Of a DNA stretch of 64,000 nt, positions 1 to 11,584 are shown piece after piece. This stretch comes from Antedon mediterranea. Its lineage: Eukaryota > Echinodermata > Crinoidea > Comatulida > Antedonidae. The position numbers and the translations under genes were made by a program. The notes under the pieces were generated by a model. That model did not search any database. It saw only the letters and a program-made list of their open reading frames with translations, and had not been told where the DNA came from. The stretch's first letter is position 1. The number at the start of each line of letters is the position of its first letter. The stretch spans positions 18,269,001 through 18,333,000 of the forward strand of contig NC_092680.1 of NCBI RefSeq assembly GCF_964355755.1, read 5' to 3'.

Positions 1-423
1 TTTAAAATAAAAGTGCAATTGTATTTTCCAAAATTTTGTATTAATATTCTTAATATTGTAAATTACAGTGAATAATTGTGAAATTTTGTAATTGTATTTT
101 CCGAATTTATTGTTGTATTTTTATAGATTTCGTTTCAATATTTTTTATTATAATACAAACATTATTAGCTATGTGCTTTTGTAAATTTTATATTTACCGT
201 AATAAATAAATAAAAAAACAAGGTAAACCAAGCATGCGGATATCTATGTCACTAAACCTGTCTTACTTTTGTTGAATGTTTAAATGTTATAATTTTTTTT
301 AATAAAGTGTTTTATTAAATTTTACCTACAGTATACTATCAATATGAAATGTTCATTAAACTGATTGCTATAATTATATGATAGTAAATATTAAATGCAT
401 AATTTACGATGATGTTTACTTAC
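1..423. other. THOC1 intron 9 (partial), AT-rich, no exon seen
   Basis: Very AT-rich sequence left of exon 9. I looked on the minus strand for the next THOC1 segment and did not find it, so the next exon is off the window. Confidence 0.6.
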
Positions 424-579
424 TTTCTGAAATTGCCTCCATTTTTCTTTTTTATAACACTGAGTAGGATTGCGAAAGAAATCCTGAAGAGACCAGAATT
501 TCCTGTATAGAATGTAGTCAATTGGTTTCTCTGTCTTACTAGCCTCTGGCACAGACACATCCATATTGGAATTATCTAA
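424..579 (-). CDS. THOC1: THOC1 exon 9, last exon inside the window
   Basis: A 156-base exon of 52 codons, phase 0 at both ends, acceptor TATATTTTCAG and donor GTAAGT. It contains [20 protein letters not shown], the hallmark THOC1 block, and ends KWRQFQK. Family members have an acidic, variable stretch just before this block, and the first 18 residues here are likewise poorly conserved. Confidence 0.95.
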
Positions 580-3500
580 CTGAAAATATAATAATATTTT
601 GACAGTTTGTCTGTCAGTCCAGTTGCTATGACAGTTAGTTTCATTATAAGATAATAGTCTACCAATCCCAATATAATAGAATAGAGTGGTTCATTTTTTT
701 TGGGTGTAAATTTCACATAACAATCTTTAAATATTACTGTACATCTCACACAGGAAGTGGTTTGTACTGCAAGCGTTCCAGAAACTTTTATATGGCGGCC
801 TACTAAACACGGTTCCAAGAAGAAGCCACGGCCAGCCCTCAGCATTACCTCTGTCCACTACTGTACCTCAGCCCCACCATTGTTGGTAAGCTGAGGTAAG
901 AACATTTAGGTCACCGGATATTGCACATGTTTGGGAGGGTAAAAATTGCACTGATCTACTAGTCAAAGCTAAGAAATTTCAGCGCAGCTCGAGTCTCCTC
1001 AAAACACACAGGACATCATGACACTGTGTCCACCAAAGGATTTTACATTATACAGTTTCGCGATTTGATTCATGGACAAAACAACACAACACAAAATCTG
1101 AAGATTCAATATTTTTTTCAATTCCATAAATGTTTTGCGGCCCATCCTAATTTGCAGAACATCAGTCTATGGTGGACCATCCCGGTGAATTGCTATAAGC
1201 TTAGTATATATGTCAAAATATTTTTTAAGCCACTATACTAATAAAATATATACAAACTTTTATGGAAACCAAAATGTATTTTCCATTCAAGAGTGTTTTT
1301 ATATTCAACAACACTTTATTAAACTGAGAAAAGCTTATTTTATCTATCTTTATAATGGTACTTACTGATAGTGAGACATCCGAATCTGTTGTATTGAAGG
1401 TGGTTACATTGGCCAAGTTAAACTGACTCATAAGATTTAGACCTGCAACAAATACAATTAAACAAGATATGCTTTAAAAATTGTCTAAATGATCTCTGAT
1501 TGACAGATGAACCTAGACATTTAAAAGAATGTGATGTACCCATATATGGACATGATGATGTCATATTTGGGCATACCACTAACATATTTGGGCACATCAC
1601 ACTTTTTTGTCAAACTAGTTTGATAGTGTAGACAGAGCTTTATGTAAGATTGTACAAACATGAAGATGATTTATACTGACCTGATCTTTCATCTAATGGA
1701 AAGAATCTTGCCAGAAAAAGTTGAATTCTTCCACAAAACACAGTATTTTGGGATTTTGATAACCGTCTTAACAAATCTGAAAGAAAAAATAAAAACAGTT
1801 GAATATAATTATCTAATATACTGCAAAATATTGTAAAGCTCTGCCTACATCAAACTAGTTTGAAAAAAAAAGTGTGAAATGCTCAAATATGGTGTTGATG
1901 TGCCCAAATATAGTAATGATATGACATCATCATATCCATATATGGGCACATTTTTTTGTCACATAAAGTTTGATAGTGTAGACAAGGCTTAACATTTTCT
2001 TCACATTTCTTTTGTGATTATATAATTATTAATTTACAGAAGATCAAAGACAAAACAATTTAAAGCATCCTACTGTAGGCATGTAACACATTAAAAAAAA
2101 TGTGATGTAACCATATATGGACATGATGATGTCATATTTTGGCATACCACTACCAAATTTGGGCATACCACTACCATATTTGGGCATATCACTACCATAT
2201 TTGGGCATACCACTACCATATTTGGGCTGAAAATTTCATAATATTATTACCGTTACACATTCTCAGGATGTAATTTCTACCAGCTACATAAAAGGTATCC
2301 TGAAAGAAAAAACAAAATTAATTTATTATTTTTGTTATACTTATTTTTATGTCATACACATCCAAACCATATTGTGATAAGTGTCATTTGAGGATTGGGG
2401 AGTGTAGTAGAAACAATTACACCTCTAGTACTAGGTCAGAATTGAGCCCTGAATTTTGGGGTTGGAAGGTAAGCATGTTAACAACCAAGCTACAGCACTA
2501 ATAGAAAAAAACGCATTTCTAAAAACACACCTAAAAAGCCGAAGAACTTTGATAAATCGCGGATTAATACTATATAATACTGTACTAATAGGGGCGCTGC
2601 TCTACAACTAGAAAAACTACTCCTAGCAACCTCTAACATCTAGTCATTGCCAGATGAATATTTGTTTAAAACAAGTCGAAACGTCACACAGTTACGTATT
2701 TATTAATGGTTTAACGTAAAGAATTGTATACGGATACAGTAGTTAATATAAAACCAGATGAACATATTTTTTGAACACACCTAATGTTGAACATTATCTT
2801 TATCTGAACTTTGAACTCACCGATTTCCAAACCATAACCTGAGCTTCAACAAACTTAAACACTTCTTTGCATGTTTCTATGGTAACAGTATCAAAGAGAT
2901 CCCCTAGCAACAGGAAAGGCGTGTAGGCCGAGGCAAGAGAATTTTCAACCGCATCGATGGACAATTGTATGACACGTAGATATTCACTATGCTGGCATTC
3001 TTCAACCTAAATGGATAAGTTGGATAAGTTCAGTTGGTCTACAGCATTGTTCAAACAAAATAAATAAACATCAATATTCATTGCGATACTGTAATATTTA
3101 CGTATCATCAGATGAAACTATAATTAATTGTGGAAGGAAAAACATTTTTTTTTCCTTCACATGCATCCAACAGCGAGTGACTCGCCAATTACAGGATGGA
3201 TAAACTATTTAATACTCTATCATGCTTTTAAACTAAGTCTCATTTGAGGCTTAGGGAGTGGCGTTGAAAGAGTCGTGTGTTATAACACTGGCAGTATGTC
3301 AGGATTGAACCCTGGACCTTAGGATTAGAAGGCAAGCACATTAACCACCAAGCTACAGCTCCACTAATACTGTTACCAATTTTGTCTTAGTAATAAAAAT
3401 TGTTTAACATATAGAAGAAAATGTCCCTTTTTTAAACATTTAAATATAGTTGCTTAGTAGTGGTTGCAATGGCTGAATGGAGTGGTCACTTGTTTTATGA

Positions 3501-5498
3501 GTGGCCGGTGGCTAATGGAGTGGTCACTTGTTTTATGAGTGGCCGGTGGCTAATGGAGTGGTCACTTGTTTTATGAGTGGCCGGTGGCTAATTGGATATT
3601 TCAGTTTAGTTGGGTGTTTTAGTCACAACTACTGTAATATTTAAATTATTTGATACTTACAACTAATTTCCATAACACATCCCGAAATGCTTGGTCCAAA
3701 GCAGGTTTTTTTTCATTGTCACTAAAATATAAATATAAATATATGAAAAACAGATACATAACATTTTGGTATTATTTTATACATTTTTTGTTAAATTAAT
3801 TTATGCACCTATCTTAGGAGTTAGTAAAAATTTACAATTAAAAAAAAATATTCAATCTAAAAAAATAAAATATTTAAGGCCATACATGCATTTTAAAAAT
3901 AAGGAATACTTTAAATAAAAGAACAAGGAGATGTTGGTAGAGGGATAATGGAGTAAAGGCTCCGTGTTCATTCTGAATGGAATGATCTGTTATTAGAAAC
4001 TCATTTTACTAAGCCGAATTCATTTACAAATCTTAGGTCTGCTAACAGTACGTTTTCTGGCCCAGACTTCTGTACGTTGACAAAACGTAATTCATGTATG
4101 TTTTTTTAAACATCCTTATGATTGTCCTGTGAGTTTGAGCATTTAAAGTTATTAGCTCAATCAAACAAATGCCACAATAATGAACTCCCTGGGTGATTCT
4201 GTAATAAGATTGCAGTTTTAATGAACATGACATTCAAACCACACAGGTACTTCGCAATAACAGACATTTCGAATGAACTTTTGCCTAATAGTTGATTATG
4301 ACAATAAATGTAGGCTCAATGTTTAATCTTTTCATGGATTGTAAATGTGCAATCCACAGGATAATCGCTTTCAAAATCTTCTACCCACTCTGGTAGTGTG
4401 GAGTCACTAATTCAAGGCGATGGATGTACACTGAGTGAGAGTGGAACATTTTTTCACCGCGTAAAATCCATTGATAAAAACTCTTGTATAAACAGAGGCA
4501 TACTGTATGTGGAAAAATGGTGGCTATGCTTATACACTGTGGTGTCTTTTTCGATGAATTTTAGGCAATCATAATAATTGTTCTAATTTTGTTCCCATCA
4601 TACAGGGATGTATACCAATCTTTTAAGAACATTTTATGATTTTTTTTAACATGGTGTCTATAAATCCCCGGAAAACACTACATAATTTTGGTTTTTTATG
4701 CTCGGCTAGTCTAACTGTTTGTCATCTCTGCAAGTATGGCTTCCGTAGCTCACGAAAATCTTATAATCTTTGTCAAGCCTACCTCCCATCGAGTGATGCA
4801 GTAGATTCAACAAGTCCTTTTAGATCTTTGTTGGGTAATGCAGACTGTATAGCTACCTACAGAAAATAAATGTACAGTGTATTATCTATCTGTAAAATTA
4901 AACTTCACTCTCAATGTGATCATAGGGGATGTGCAAATCAAAAAGTCCCTAATGGCTAATAAATACTGTTCTGTATTTGCAGTCTACACTACAGTTTATA
5001 TACAGATCAGTCAGAGTAGTTATTAGTAAAAAGGATGTACCCCAGCAGTAAAACCATGGACCATGGTCGTGGAGGAATTATTAGATAGGCTAATAAATAC
5101 GATAAATAATTCATCCATGCATGGTAAAACATTTATAAATCATCAACATAATTACACTTTATGAATGAATCATCCTTCAAACTCATTATCACAATCTTAG
5201 CCTAGTTTTATAACTACACGCGGAACGAACAGCAGGCCAGTGAGGCGGCGGCAGCAGTATCGCAGTGAAATGAACTCTCGAAGTTCGGGCTTGAAATGCT
5301 AGGAGGCCTAGCCTAGCCTAGCTAGAAATTATTTACCTCGTTTACAGTTTTCTGCACGAAAAATTGAAGCTTTAAATTGACTATTTATTATTTCCTTAAA
5401 ATGTATTACTTTTTAATTATGTAACTATACAGATACCAATAAAAACTTACAGAATATTTCTGCCTAGACAGCGCATAATCAAATGTGGCCGCCGCCAT
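424..5498 (-). CDS. THOC1: THO complex subunit 1 (THOC1/HPR1), 5' part, nine exons, runs off left end
   Basis: THOC1 is a core subunit of the nuclear THO/TREX complex, which couples transcription elongation to mRNA packaging and export (established for the family). Nine minus-strand exons join in phase: 5451-5498, 5337-5351, 4783-4856, 3661-3721, 2821-3006, 2251-2299, 1681-1776, 1366-1442 and 424-579, giving 762 nt or 254 codons with no stop. All introns are GT-AG. Recognisable family blocks are [11 protein letters not shown] (exon 5), [20 protein letters not shown] (exon 7), [14 protein letters not shown] (exon 8) and [14 protein letters not shown] (exon 9), which match vertebrate THOC1 as I know it. 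Vertebrate THOC1 is about 650 residues, so roughly 60% of the protein, including the C-terminal death-like domain, lies left of this window. Bases 1-423 are the next intron. The start ATG has a favourable context (A at -3, G at +4). Confidence 0.95.
1366..1442 (-). CDS. THOC1: THOC1 exon 8
   Basis: A 77-base exon encoding [20 protein letters not shown] and then SDVSLS. Acceptor TGTTGCAG, donor GTAAGT, ending in phase 0. An ATG-started frame reading through the donor into the intron is an artefact. Confidence 0.94.
1529..1640. mobile_element. MITE-A copy
   Basis: Contains the internal motifs CATATATGGACATGATGATG and ATATTTGGGCACATCACAC, and the right end TTTGATAGTGTAGACAGAGC. The left terminus is degraded. 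Lies in a THOC1 intron. Confidence 0.85.
1681..1776 (-). CDS. THOC1: THOC1 exon 7
   Basis: A 96-base exon encoding [20 protein letters not shown] and then [11 protein letters not shown], among the most conserved segments of the family. Acceptor TCTTTCAG, donor GTCAGT. Confidence 0.95.
1836..1990. mobile_element. MITE-A copy, both ends present
   Basis: Left terminus AAAGCTCTGCCTACATCAAA, right terminus TTTGATAGTGTAGACAAGGC, flanked by TAA on both sides. Target duplication TAA is consistent with PIF/Harbinger-type insertion. Confidence 0.85.
2093..2228. mobile_element. MITE-A remnant with internal 21-bp tandem expansion
   Basis: Has the MITE-A core (CATATATGGACATGATGATG) but no termini. At 2142-2225 the segment GCATACCACTACCATATTTG is repeated four times with a 21-bp period; other copies have one or two. 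Confidence 0.8.
2251..2299 (-). CDS. THOC1: THOC1 exon 6
   Basis: A 49-base exon encoding [16 protein letters not shown] plus the first base of an aspartate codon. Acceptor TTTCTTTCAG, donor GTAATA. The donor lies about 25 bases from a tandem expansion inside a MITE-A remnant (2142-2225). Confidence 0.92.
2381..2502 (-). mobile_element. tRNA-derived SINE, family 1 copy in THOC1 intron
   Basis: Shares its body with 3238-3366, including the terminal CTCAAATGA block. On the minus strand the head reads GTAGCTTGGTTG, followed by a decayed B-box region. It is more diverged than the other copy. Confidence 0.6.
2821..3006 (-). CDS. THOC1: THOC1 exon 5
   Basis: A 186-base exon of 62 codons, phase 0 at both ends, with acceptor CATTTAG and donor GTGAGT. 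It starts VEECQHSEY, contains the conserved [11 protein letters not shown] and ends QVMVWKS. Confidence 0.92.
3238..3366 (-). mobile_element. tRNA-derived SINE, family 1, in THOC1 intron
   Basis: On the minus strand an A-box-like TAGCTTGGTGGTTAA and a B-box GGTTCAATCC lie at tRNA-like spacing, followed by a body ending CCTCAAATGAGAC. The second copy at 2381-2502 shows this is a dispersed element. Confidence 0.7.
3479..3592. repeat. 38-bp tandem repeat, three copies
   Basis: The unit beginning AGTGGTCACTTGTTTTATGA recurs at 3481, 3519 and 3557, nearly identical, inside a THOC1 intron. Near-identity suggests recent expansion. Confidence 0.9.
3661..3721 (-). CDS. THOC1: THOC1 exon 4
   Basis: Sixty-one bases that complete the split serine codon and encode [20 protein letters not shown]. 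Acceptor ATATTTTAG, donor GTAAGT, ending in phase 0. It aligns with the ENEKKCTLDQAF block of vertebrate THOC1. Confidence 0.9.
4783..4856 (-). CDS. THOC1: THOC1 exon 3
   Basis: Seventy-four bases with acceptor TTTTCTGTAG and donor GTAGGC. It encodes [20 protein letters not shown] plus four more codons and two bases of a split serine codon. It aligns with the REALNNKNIKPLLSTF region of vertebrate THOC1. Confidence 0.85.
5337..5351 (-). CDS. THOC1: THOC1 exon 2, 15-nt micro-exon
   Basis: Fifteen bases encoding KTVNE, preceded by a TCGTGCAG acceptor and followed by a GTAAAT donor, phase 0 on both sides. It is supported by its fit between exons 1 and 3: the family has about this many residues between the two flanking blocks. 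It is too short for most gene finders. Skipping it would keep the frame. Confidence 0.75.
5451..5498 (-). CDS. THOC1: THOC1 exon 1 (start codon to first donor)
   Basis: Sixteen codons beginning [16 protein letters not shown] and ending in phase 0 at a GTAAGT donor (5450-5445). The three-alanine start and the [11 protein letters not shown] stretch align with the N-terminus of vertebrate THOC1. No upstream in-frame ATG is seen close by. Confidence 0.88.
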
Positions 5499-6182
5499 TT
5501 TAAAAAATAATATTATAAATGAAAATCGTTCCGAAACCTTTTTTTTATTTGTTTATGTCAAGTCGCAAGCCACAGTCCCCCTCCACGCGTTGTTACGGCG
5601 GGAAAGTGAAAATATAGGAGGAAAGATGTACGTTAATTGAAATTAGTGATCATCACATCATTAATTTGTTGGGATCTCTCTCAACGGAATTAAAACACAA
5701 AATCTTCTCTGCTCAAAATCAGGACAAGAAGTAAAAAAGAAAAGAAAACAATTTTCTATTGTAGACCTACATTTTTAGTAATTGTTTGTGCAAAATATAG
5801 GCCTATATATTTCTTCTTTTTTTTTTCGCGCCGCTGCTCTAGCCAGCTATGTCCCATGAGGACATATTCATTAATACGCTGTTTCATAGTGGTAGCTTTA
5901 GTACCTAAGGCCGACAGTTTTGCGAATTTGCAAACTCGACTATAATATTTATAGGTCCCAGCTGCTGGACCCAAAAACGTCTGGGAAAAGAAAGTCTATG
6001 AGGGCTCACGGTTGAACGATTTTGGATTCTTGCCCTTTGATTGGTTGACGCGAATCAATAGATTGTGGAAGAATTTTCACTTGTACCACCGTGAAGTCAC
6101 TTTGTCTCTAGAGGGTATTCAGCAGTGCCTACAGTTCAGGTTGAGGTCACACACACAAAAAGGCTACAGCACATTTCAATGT
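5499..6182. other. THOC1 upstream flank and dispersed repeat
   Basis: Directly upstream of the THOC1 ATG. I see no clear TATA box at a fitting distance. At about 5820-5985 a repeat with TTCGCGCCGCT and AACGTCTGG motifs resembles 44233-44372. No other coding signal. Confidence 0.4.
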
Positions 6183-6238
6183 ATTTAAAAATGGTCAATT
6201 TTGAACTTTAAAAAGTTCAAAATTGACCATTTTTAAAT
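6183..6238. repeat. Perfect inverted repeat, 27-bp arms, 2-nt spacer
   Basis: Arm 6183-6209 (ATTTAAAAATGGTCAATTTT and on) is exactly complementary to 6212-6238. It would form a strong hairpin. No protein frame is near it. Confidence 0.95.
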
Positions 6239-8381
6239 GCCATTTTTAAATTAGTAGATTAATATTTTTTGGCAAATAATACATTGTTGGAAAGGTACAC
6301 GTCACATGTCTTCTTTCAAATGCTGTGTATACAATTAACTAGTGAAAAAATGGACAAGTGATTCATAATTAAACAACTATCTGTGATTTGTATGTATCTT
6401 TGCGATTTAAGGACATCTTTTTAATAATTAATCATAAATTAATCAAAAGAACAATGATTAATTTTAAAATGTCGAGCGGCGTTTTTTTGTAAGAAATATT
6501 TCTTGTTTATTATTAAAACCTATTTCCTCTATACACCAGAAATGTGTAAACTAGTATTTTTCATGACTCGTGAGTAGCCGGCCTATGGGCATTCTTAATA
6601 GTTTCAGTGTGCATTGTAATCTGGGAGGATGGTACATCATGAAGTATTCGTTCTTATAAAAGATTGTTAGAAGAGAATGCATTTTTAGTTTAGTAGACAG
6701 GAGGAACAACTAATGATTCGAACTCGTGCGTATAATGCTCTGAGTGCCCTCTGACGTTAATGTACCATACACTGTTTTATCTAAAATTTAAGTGCAGTAA
6801 TGAAAGACGAAATTAATCATTATATAAATTGGAAATAGTACAATTGGTGAAATTGAATAGCCAGCATATGCCACGTGAAAAATATATGATCATTAATCAT
6901 GTCGTAACCGTTGATCTGTATATTGGTGTGATAGCCAACATTTACATTCTTTATGGTTATTGTAATGATTATTGTTTATATGTCTGTCATACATCTGTCA
7001 GATATATTGCATGTAATGTATCACTTGCTATTGGCAGTTACTCAATTTCACTTCCTTTCAAATTTAAGTATATGATGTTGCTGAACCAGGATTTCCAAAA
7101 TGAGAAGATAAAATGTTGTTTAAATGTAATTTAGAGCCTTGGGTGGTACTAACATGAAAACGCTAATTGATGAATCGAGGTCTTATTAAGATGGTCAACA
7201 TATATCTCGTTTTAATAATAATAATATCGAATATTAGAGCGCTCTTAACCGGAATCTGCACAGCGCAAACGAAAAGAATAACTATGATAGGTAGTTTTCA
7301 GGAGAGATTTAAATTGAAAAGGGCCGGGGATGGAATGTAACGGAGAAGGGAACGAGGATCAGATCTGGTACCTGAGCAAAGATTAAGCCATTGTGCACGG
7401 ATTTGGAGGCTATGTGCTCACCACATTTTTATTTAATTTTCACATAGGGTGCATTGTCAATCAAAGAAGCCTTCAAGATTTTGCAAAACTTTACTGCAGG
7501 TATATTAGAGTGTTGTAAGGTGAAAGATTACTATTTATTGCAAACCTCGTCTGACAAAAATAATTGCTGAAAAGTTCACCCTTATCTGTGCCGTCCACAA
7601 CAGATGTACGCAAGGCCTGATATTAGCCTACAATCATTCAATTTCTGGAATTCCTTGGTAGGTTTTGAGAGGTTATCACAATAACCAATTCATAGATGTT
7701 GATATTTTGCTGAATTTCTTTCTTAGGCTGCACTGCATGGGAACGTTTACAATGTGAATAATTATTAAATATGATACCATATGTGAATATTACGTGAGTA
7801 ATAATTGTTATTGAATATAAAACAAAAAGAATAGAGTCAACAAATTAAACAAATCATACTAAAATGTATGTATGTGTCTTTTCTCCCATCTGCTATTATT
7901 ACTTCAAGCATTCTGGCTCGAAAATATTTTTGTCACGTATATAAAAACATTAAAAATATGATAAAATGGGTAAAATACAAACAGTACGACACCAAGCAAC
8001 AAATACAAAATTATGTAAGGTTAACACTACCACCACAGTAAACGCCTTTAAAAATAAACTTGATAAATTCATTGAAAGAAAATACAACAAATTTACTTTT
8101 ATGGGATAAAGTGTATTGCAGAAGAATTTAAATCAAGGAAACGAATGAAAAAAAAAAAAAAACTAAAAAAAAACCATGCAGTGATGACTTGATGAAATTG
8201 GAAGGGCATGGCATGTACCATAAAGAAATGTATGGTCTACTTACGATCCCGACAAGACAGGTGATTACAGGTGATTACAGGTGATTAAAACATGGTTCGT
8301 CCAATGTAAACAATATCGTACAAAATGTAGAGAACAGTATTATAAAAATTGGATAAAAAGTATGTTGACCTGACAACATTT
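6239..8381. other. Intergenic, nothing recognised
   Basis: AT-rich. A 101-codon frame at 6829-7134 has no family resemblance and no splice context that supports it. Confidence 0.5.
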
Positions 8382-8427
8382 GCATTAAAAAGCCTCATAG
8401 TCATATGACTATGAGGCTTTTTAATGC
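8382..8427. repeat. Perfect 46-bp palindrome without spacer
   Basis: GCATTAAAAAGCCTCATAGT leads to a centre at 8404/8405 (TCAT|ATGA) and is mirrored exactly on the other side. Shortly before it, 8268-8287 holds three direct copies of CAGGTGATTA. Confidence 0.95.
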
Positions 8428-9056
8428 CAGAATGCTTGAAGTAATAAAATAATTGAATCGAATTGAAATGTAAGAATGGACTACCGGATGATACACCAAT
8501 TAAACCAAAACAATGAAGGAAACTAAAAGGAAATTGAAAAGACAACCAGGAAGACAAAAATTATTAGATGAACCAAACAAATTGAAATATTTAAAAAGAA
8601 AAAATAACAATAACAAACCATCCTGCCCTAAACCGAAACAAATTTTGGAAAGCATCAGGTAATGTCTGAATAACGGAAAACGCTAAAAGATGGTATTTAC
8701 GTATTACGTCCAAATTGTATTGGAAGTGGTACTTTTCAACTGCATTTCAACGGGGACTGACATTTCGCCCTTCCCTGGTTTCAAGAAATGCCATGTTGCT
8801 GGACAAAATTTACAAGAATTGCACCGGGATGGTTTTAAACTAATTGGAAGGTGTTAGCGGATTAGAGGAGTAGGGTATCCAAATTACCGGAAATGTACTG
8901 GAATGTTTTATTCTACATTTCAAAACCGTCACGAACTGGAATGTTACTATGGCAGGTATTTCTTCTAGTTAGTATATCAACATGTACCAATGACCATACG
9001 ATAGCACTGGTTCGCGCATTCTATAGCTCATATCGCGCATCTGGTAATTGCACGGT

Positions 9057-9580
9057 AAAGCGTGGTTCCCACTAGAACGCAGCACAGCGATGTATCGACG
9101 CAAAGTGCTGTATTGCGTAAGCGTGGTTCCCACTAGAACGCAACGCAACGACGTATCGACGCAAAGTGCTGTATTTCGTAAGCGTGGTTCCCACTAGAAC
9201 GCAACGCAACGACGTATCGACGCAAAGTGCTGTATTGCGTAAGCGTGGTTCCCACTAGAACGCAACGCAACGACGTATCGACGCAAAGTGCTGTATTGCG
9301 TAATCACAAGTGGGAACCGACGACGCAACAGTGCTGCAAACATCGCAGGTTTGATTTCACGCAGGTAGGGGCAAACACAATGAGTGGAAGGGAATTTTCT
9401 TACGTTGCGTAGATTACGTTACGTTGCGTCGCGTTCAATCACAAGTGGGAACCGACGACGCAATAGTGCTGCAAACTTCGCAGGTTAGGTTTCACGCAGG
9501 CGGGGGAAAACACAATGAAGGGCATTTGCTTACGTTGCGTAGATTGCGTTACGTTGCGTCGCTAGTGGGAACCAAGCTTT
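9057..9580. mobile_element. MITE-B with 61-bp tandem amplification of its left part
   Basis: AAGCGTGGTTCCCACTAGAA recurs at about 9058, 9119, 9180 and 9241 with a constant 61-bp period. The element then continues through the internal part (GCAGGTTTGATTTCACGCAG, partly duplicated) to the right terminus CTAGTGGGAACCAAGC at 9580. Confidence 0.9.
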
Positions 9581-9626
9581 ATAGTCATCATCACAAACGC
9601 TGAACGTCTTGCGACATAGCGCGCTT

Positions 9627-9783
9627 AAAGCGGGGTTCCCACTAGCGACGCAACGTAAGGACGTAACGCAACGCAAGTGAATTAACCAATCACAAGCGAT
9701 GGCTTTAACTTCGCTTGTCATGGTTAAAACGTTTGCGTTGCGTTTACGTCCTTGCGTTACGTTCTAGTGGGAACCAAGCTTAA
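9627..9783. mobile_element. MITE-B copy, complete
   Basis: Left end AGCGGGGTTCCCACTAG and right end CTAGTGGGAACCAAGCT, flanked by TAA on both sides. The interior is itself near-palindromic, with GCAATCACAAGCG-like and TTGCGTTGCGTTTACG segments. Confidence 0.92.
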
Positions 9784-11584
9784 AAGGACTTCTCCAATCA
9801 TAGCGATTATTGGCCAAAGTGTACATAAACTTAGTTATTTGTCTTTCATTTTCTATAAATTGTACCCATGTGGTTTTGGGTTGTTCTCTTGATCTCTTGA
9901 CTTTTCTTATTCATTCGAATATAGTGTTGGGACGAAGAAGTTCACACTATGTCAAGCGTCTTCTTTTTACCAGGTACGTATGAGATGAATAAAAAAAAGG
10001 AGATTAAATATGAATGGTTATTTATTAGAAAGTTATGCTGGAGGGTGGTTATTGCTGAATGCGTTTAAAGTACGCGACCACTAAAATCAATATTATATAT
10101 AATTTCATATTAATTATATACAATATGAATATTGCCTTAACTTTAAATTCCTCAATGCTTGTGATTAAGAAAATTGGTTTATGATTGCAATTGATAGCCA
10201 GTGGTGTACGGCGTCACAAATTGTACGACGCAGTGATATGATTGGTTAACAAATTTACCAGGTGAGAAATGATACATTTTACAATTAATGAAATTACCCA
10301 GGTTAAATAAGCGTGACCTTTTGAAGGACATCATTTTACTTTTTTTCATTTTTTAACCCAAATGAAAATGAGATATAACAATACCGTATGACATGTTTGT
10401 GCCTGCTAGACTTTAGTTAAATACCCGGGTAAGTTGGTTGGGTACAGTTATCGGTAACTTTCGTGGCTTAGATTTCTTTATCAGGATAAATAATTAAGGC
10501 TAAATAGCCCAAATATAATCTTACCCAATGTGTCTACTTTGTGTAAGATAAGGGATAGTAACACATTAAAATGGATAAAATACAAAATAGTACAAGATAA
10601 AAACAGTACGAAATTCAATTTATCACATCTGATCTGAAACGACAGGAAGGTTAAAATAAAATAAGCAGCGTCGGTCTATCTAGTTGTTCTAAGCACTACA
10701 CAGTGTTTATCGAAGATGTACACTTTTTCACAGAAAAATGTCTCTGGTTGATATTACTGCTTAATGGATGTATTGTATTATAGTATGAAGGTGTGGGAAT
10801 GATATTTCTAGGGATTTATAATAGTAGGGCATGTGCTGTTAATTGGGTTAATATACTTTTTTAAGAAAACATTTGAAAGACGAAACAAAATGAGAACAAA
10901 TTTTGAGACTCAGAAAAAACAAATGCGATAACGCAAAAACAAAAAGAGCACATTATAAGTTGAATAAAACATTGCCGCCGTTGAAAACAGGTATAGTGCA
11001 GCTACAATAAGTAGTCACGACAGGTCATTATTATTCATGGAATGTGCATACGTTCTGTTTTACGAGAACATTACAAAAAAAAACATTTTAGACTTAATCG
11101 TATACCAGAAACGAACTTAAGATCAGCCGAGAAAAACACCCTAAAGTTGAAATGGATTTTATTGTCACTTCAAAAGTTGAAATACATAGTTTAAAATGAC
11201 TTAATCCCCATGGTAGCGACTACAATGCGTCAAATGCTACGTGAAGTTGAACTGGTTGATGATGATGACTTTACTCATCATGTTACTTTACTTCAAATAA
11301 AATTAGATTTGAACTCGTCACTCGCCACAAACGCAGCATGTACTTTATGAGCGCGGAAAGTTAATGTCTGCCATCCTATGACCTGAAATATATTTATAGC
11401 GCTATTTTGTATCATATAGTATAGGCCTATTGTACACTACAGTATTAGACTATACCTGGCGTTTATATATATTGATCTCTGGTGCGCGAGTATACAATTG
11501 AGGGACTAGTGCTGTTCCGCCGTACCACGCCGATAATGTTAAAGAGTCGCTATCCAATCGAGTTTGAACAATACCATGAATAAA
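9784..11584. other. Intergenic, nothing recognised
   Basis: AT-rich, no long frame, no repeat that I could match elsewhere in the window. Confidence 0.5.

Noticed and set aside
8390-8424. Rho-independent-type terminator (hairpin plus T-run)
   Set aside because: Bacterial terminators are not expected here; it is part of a perfect palindrome.
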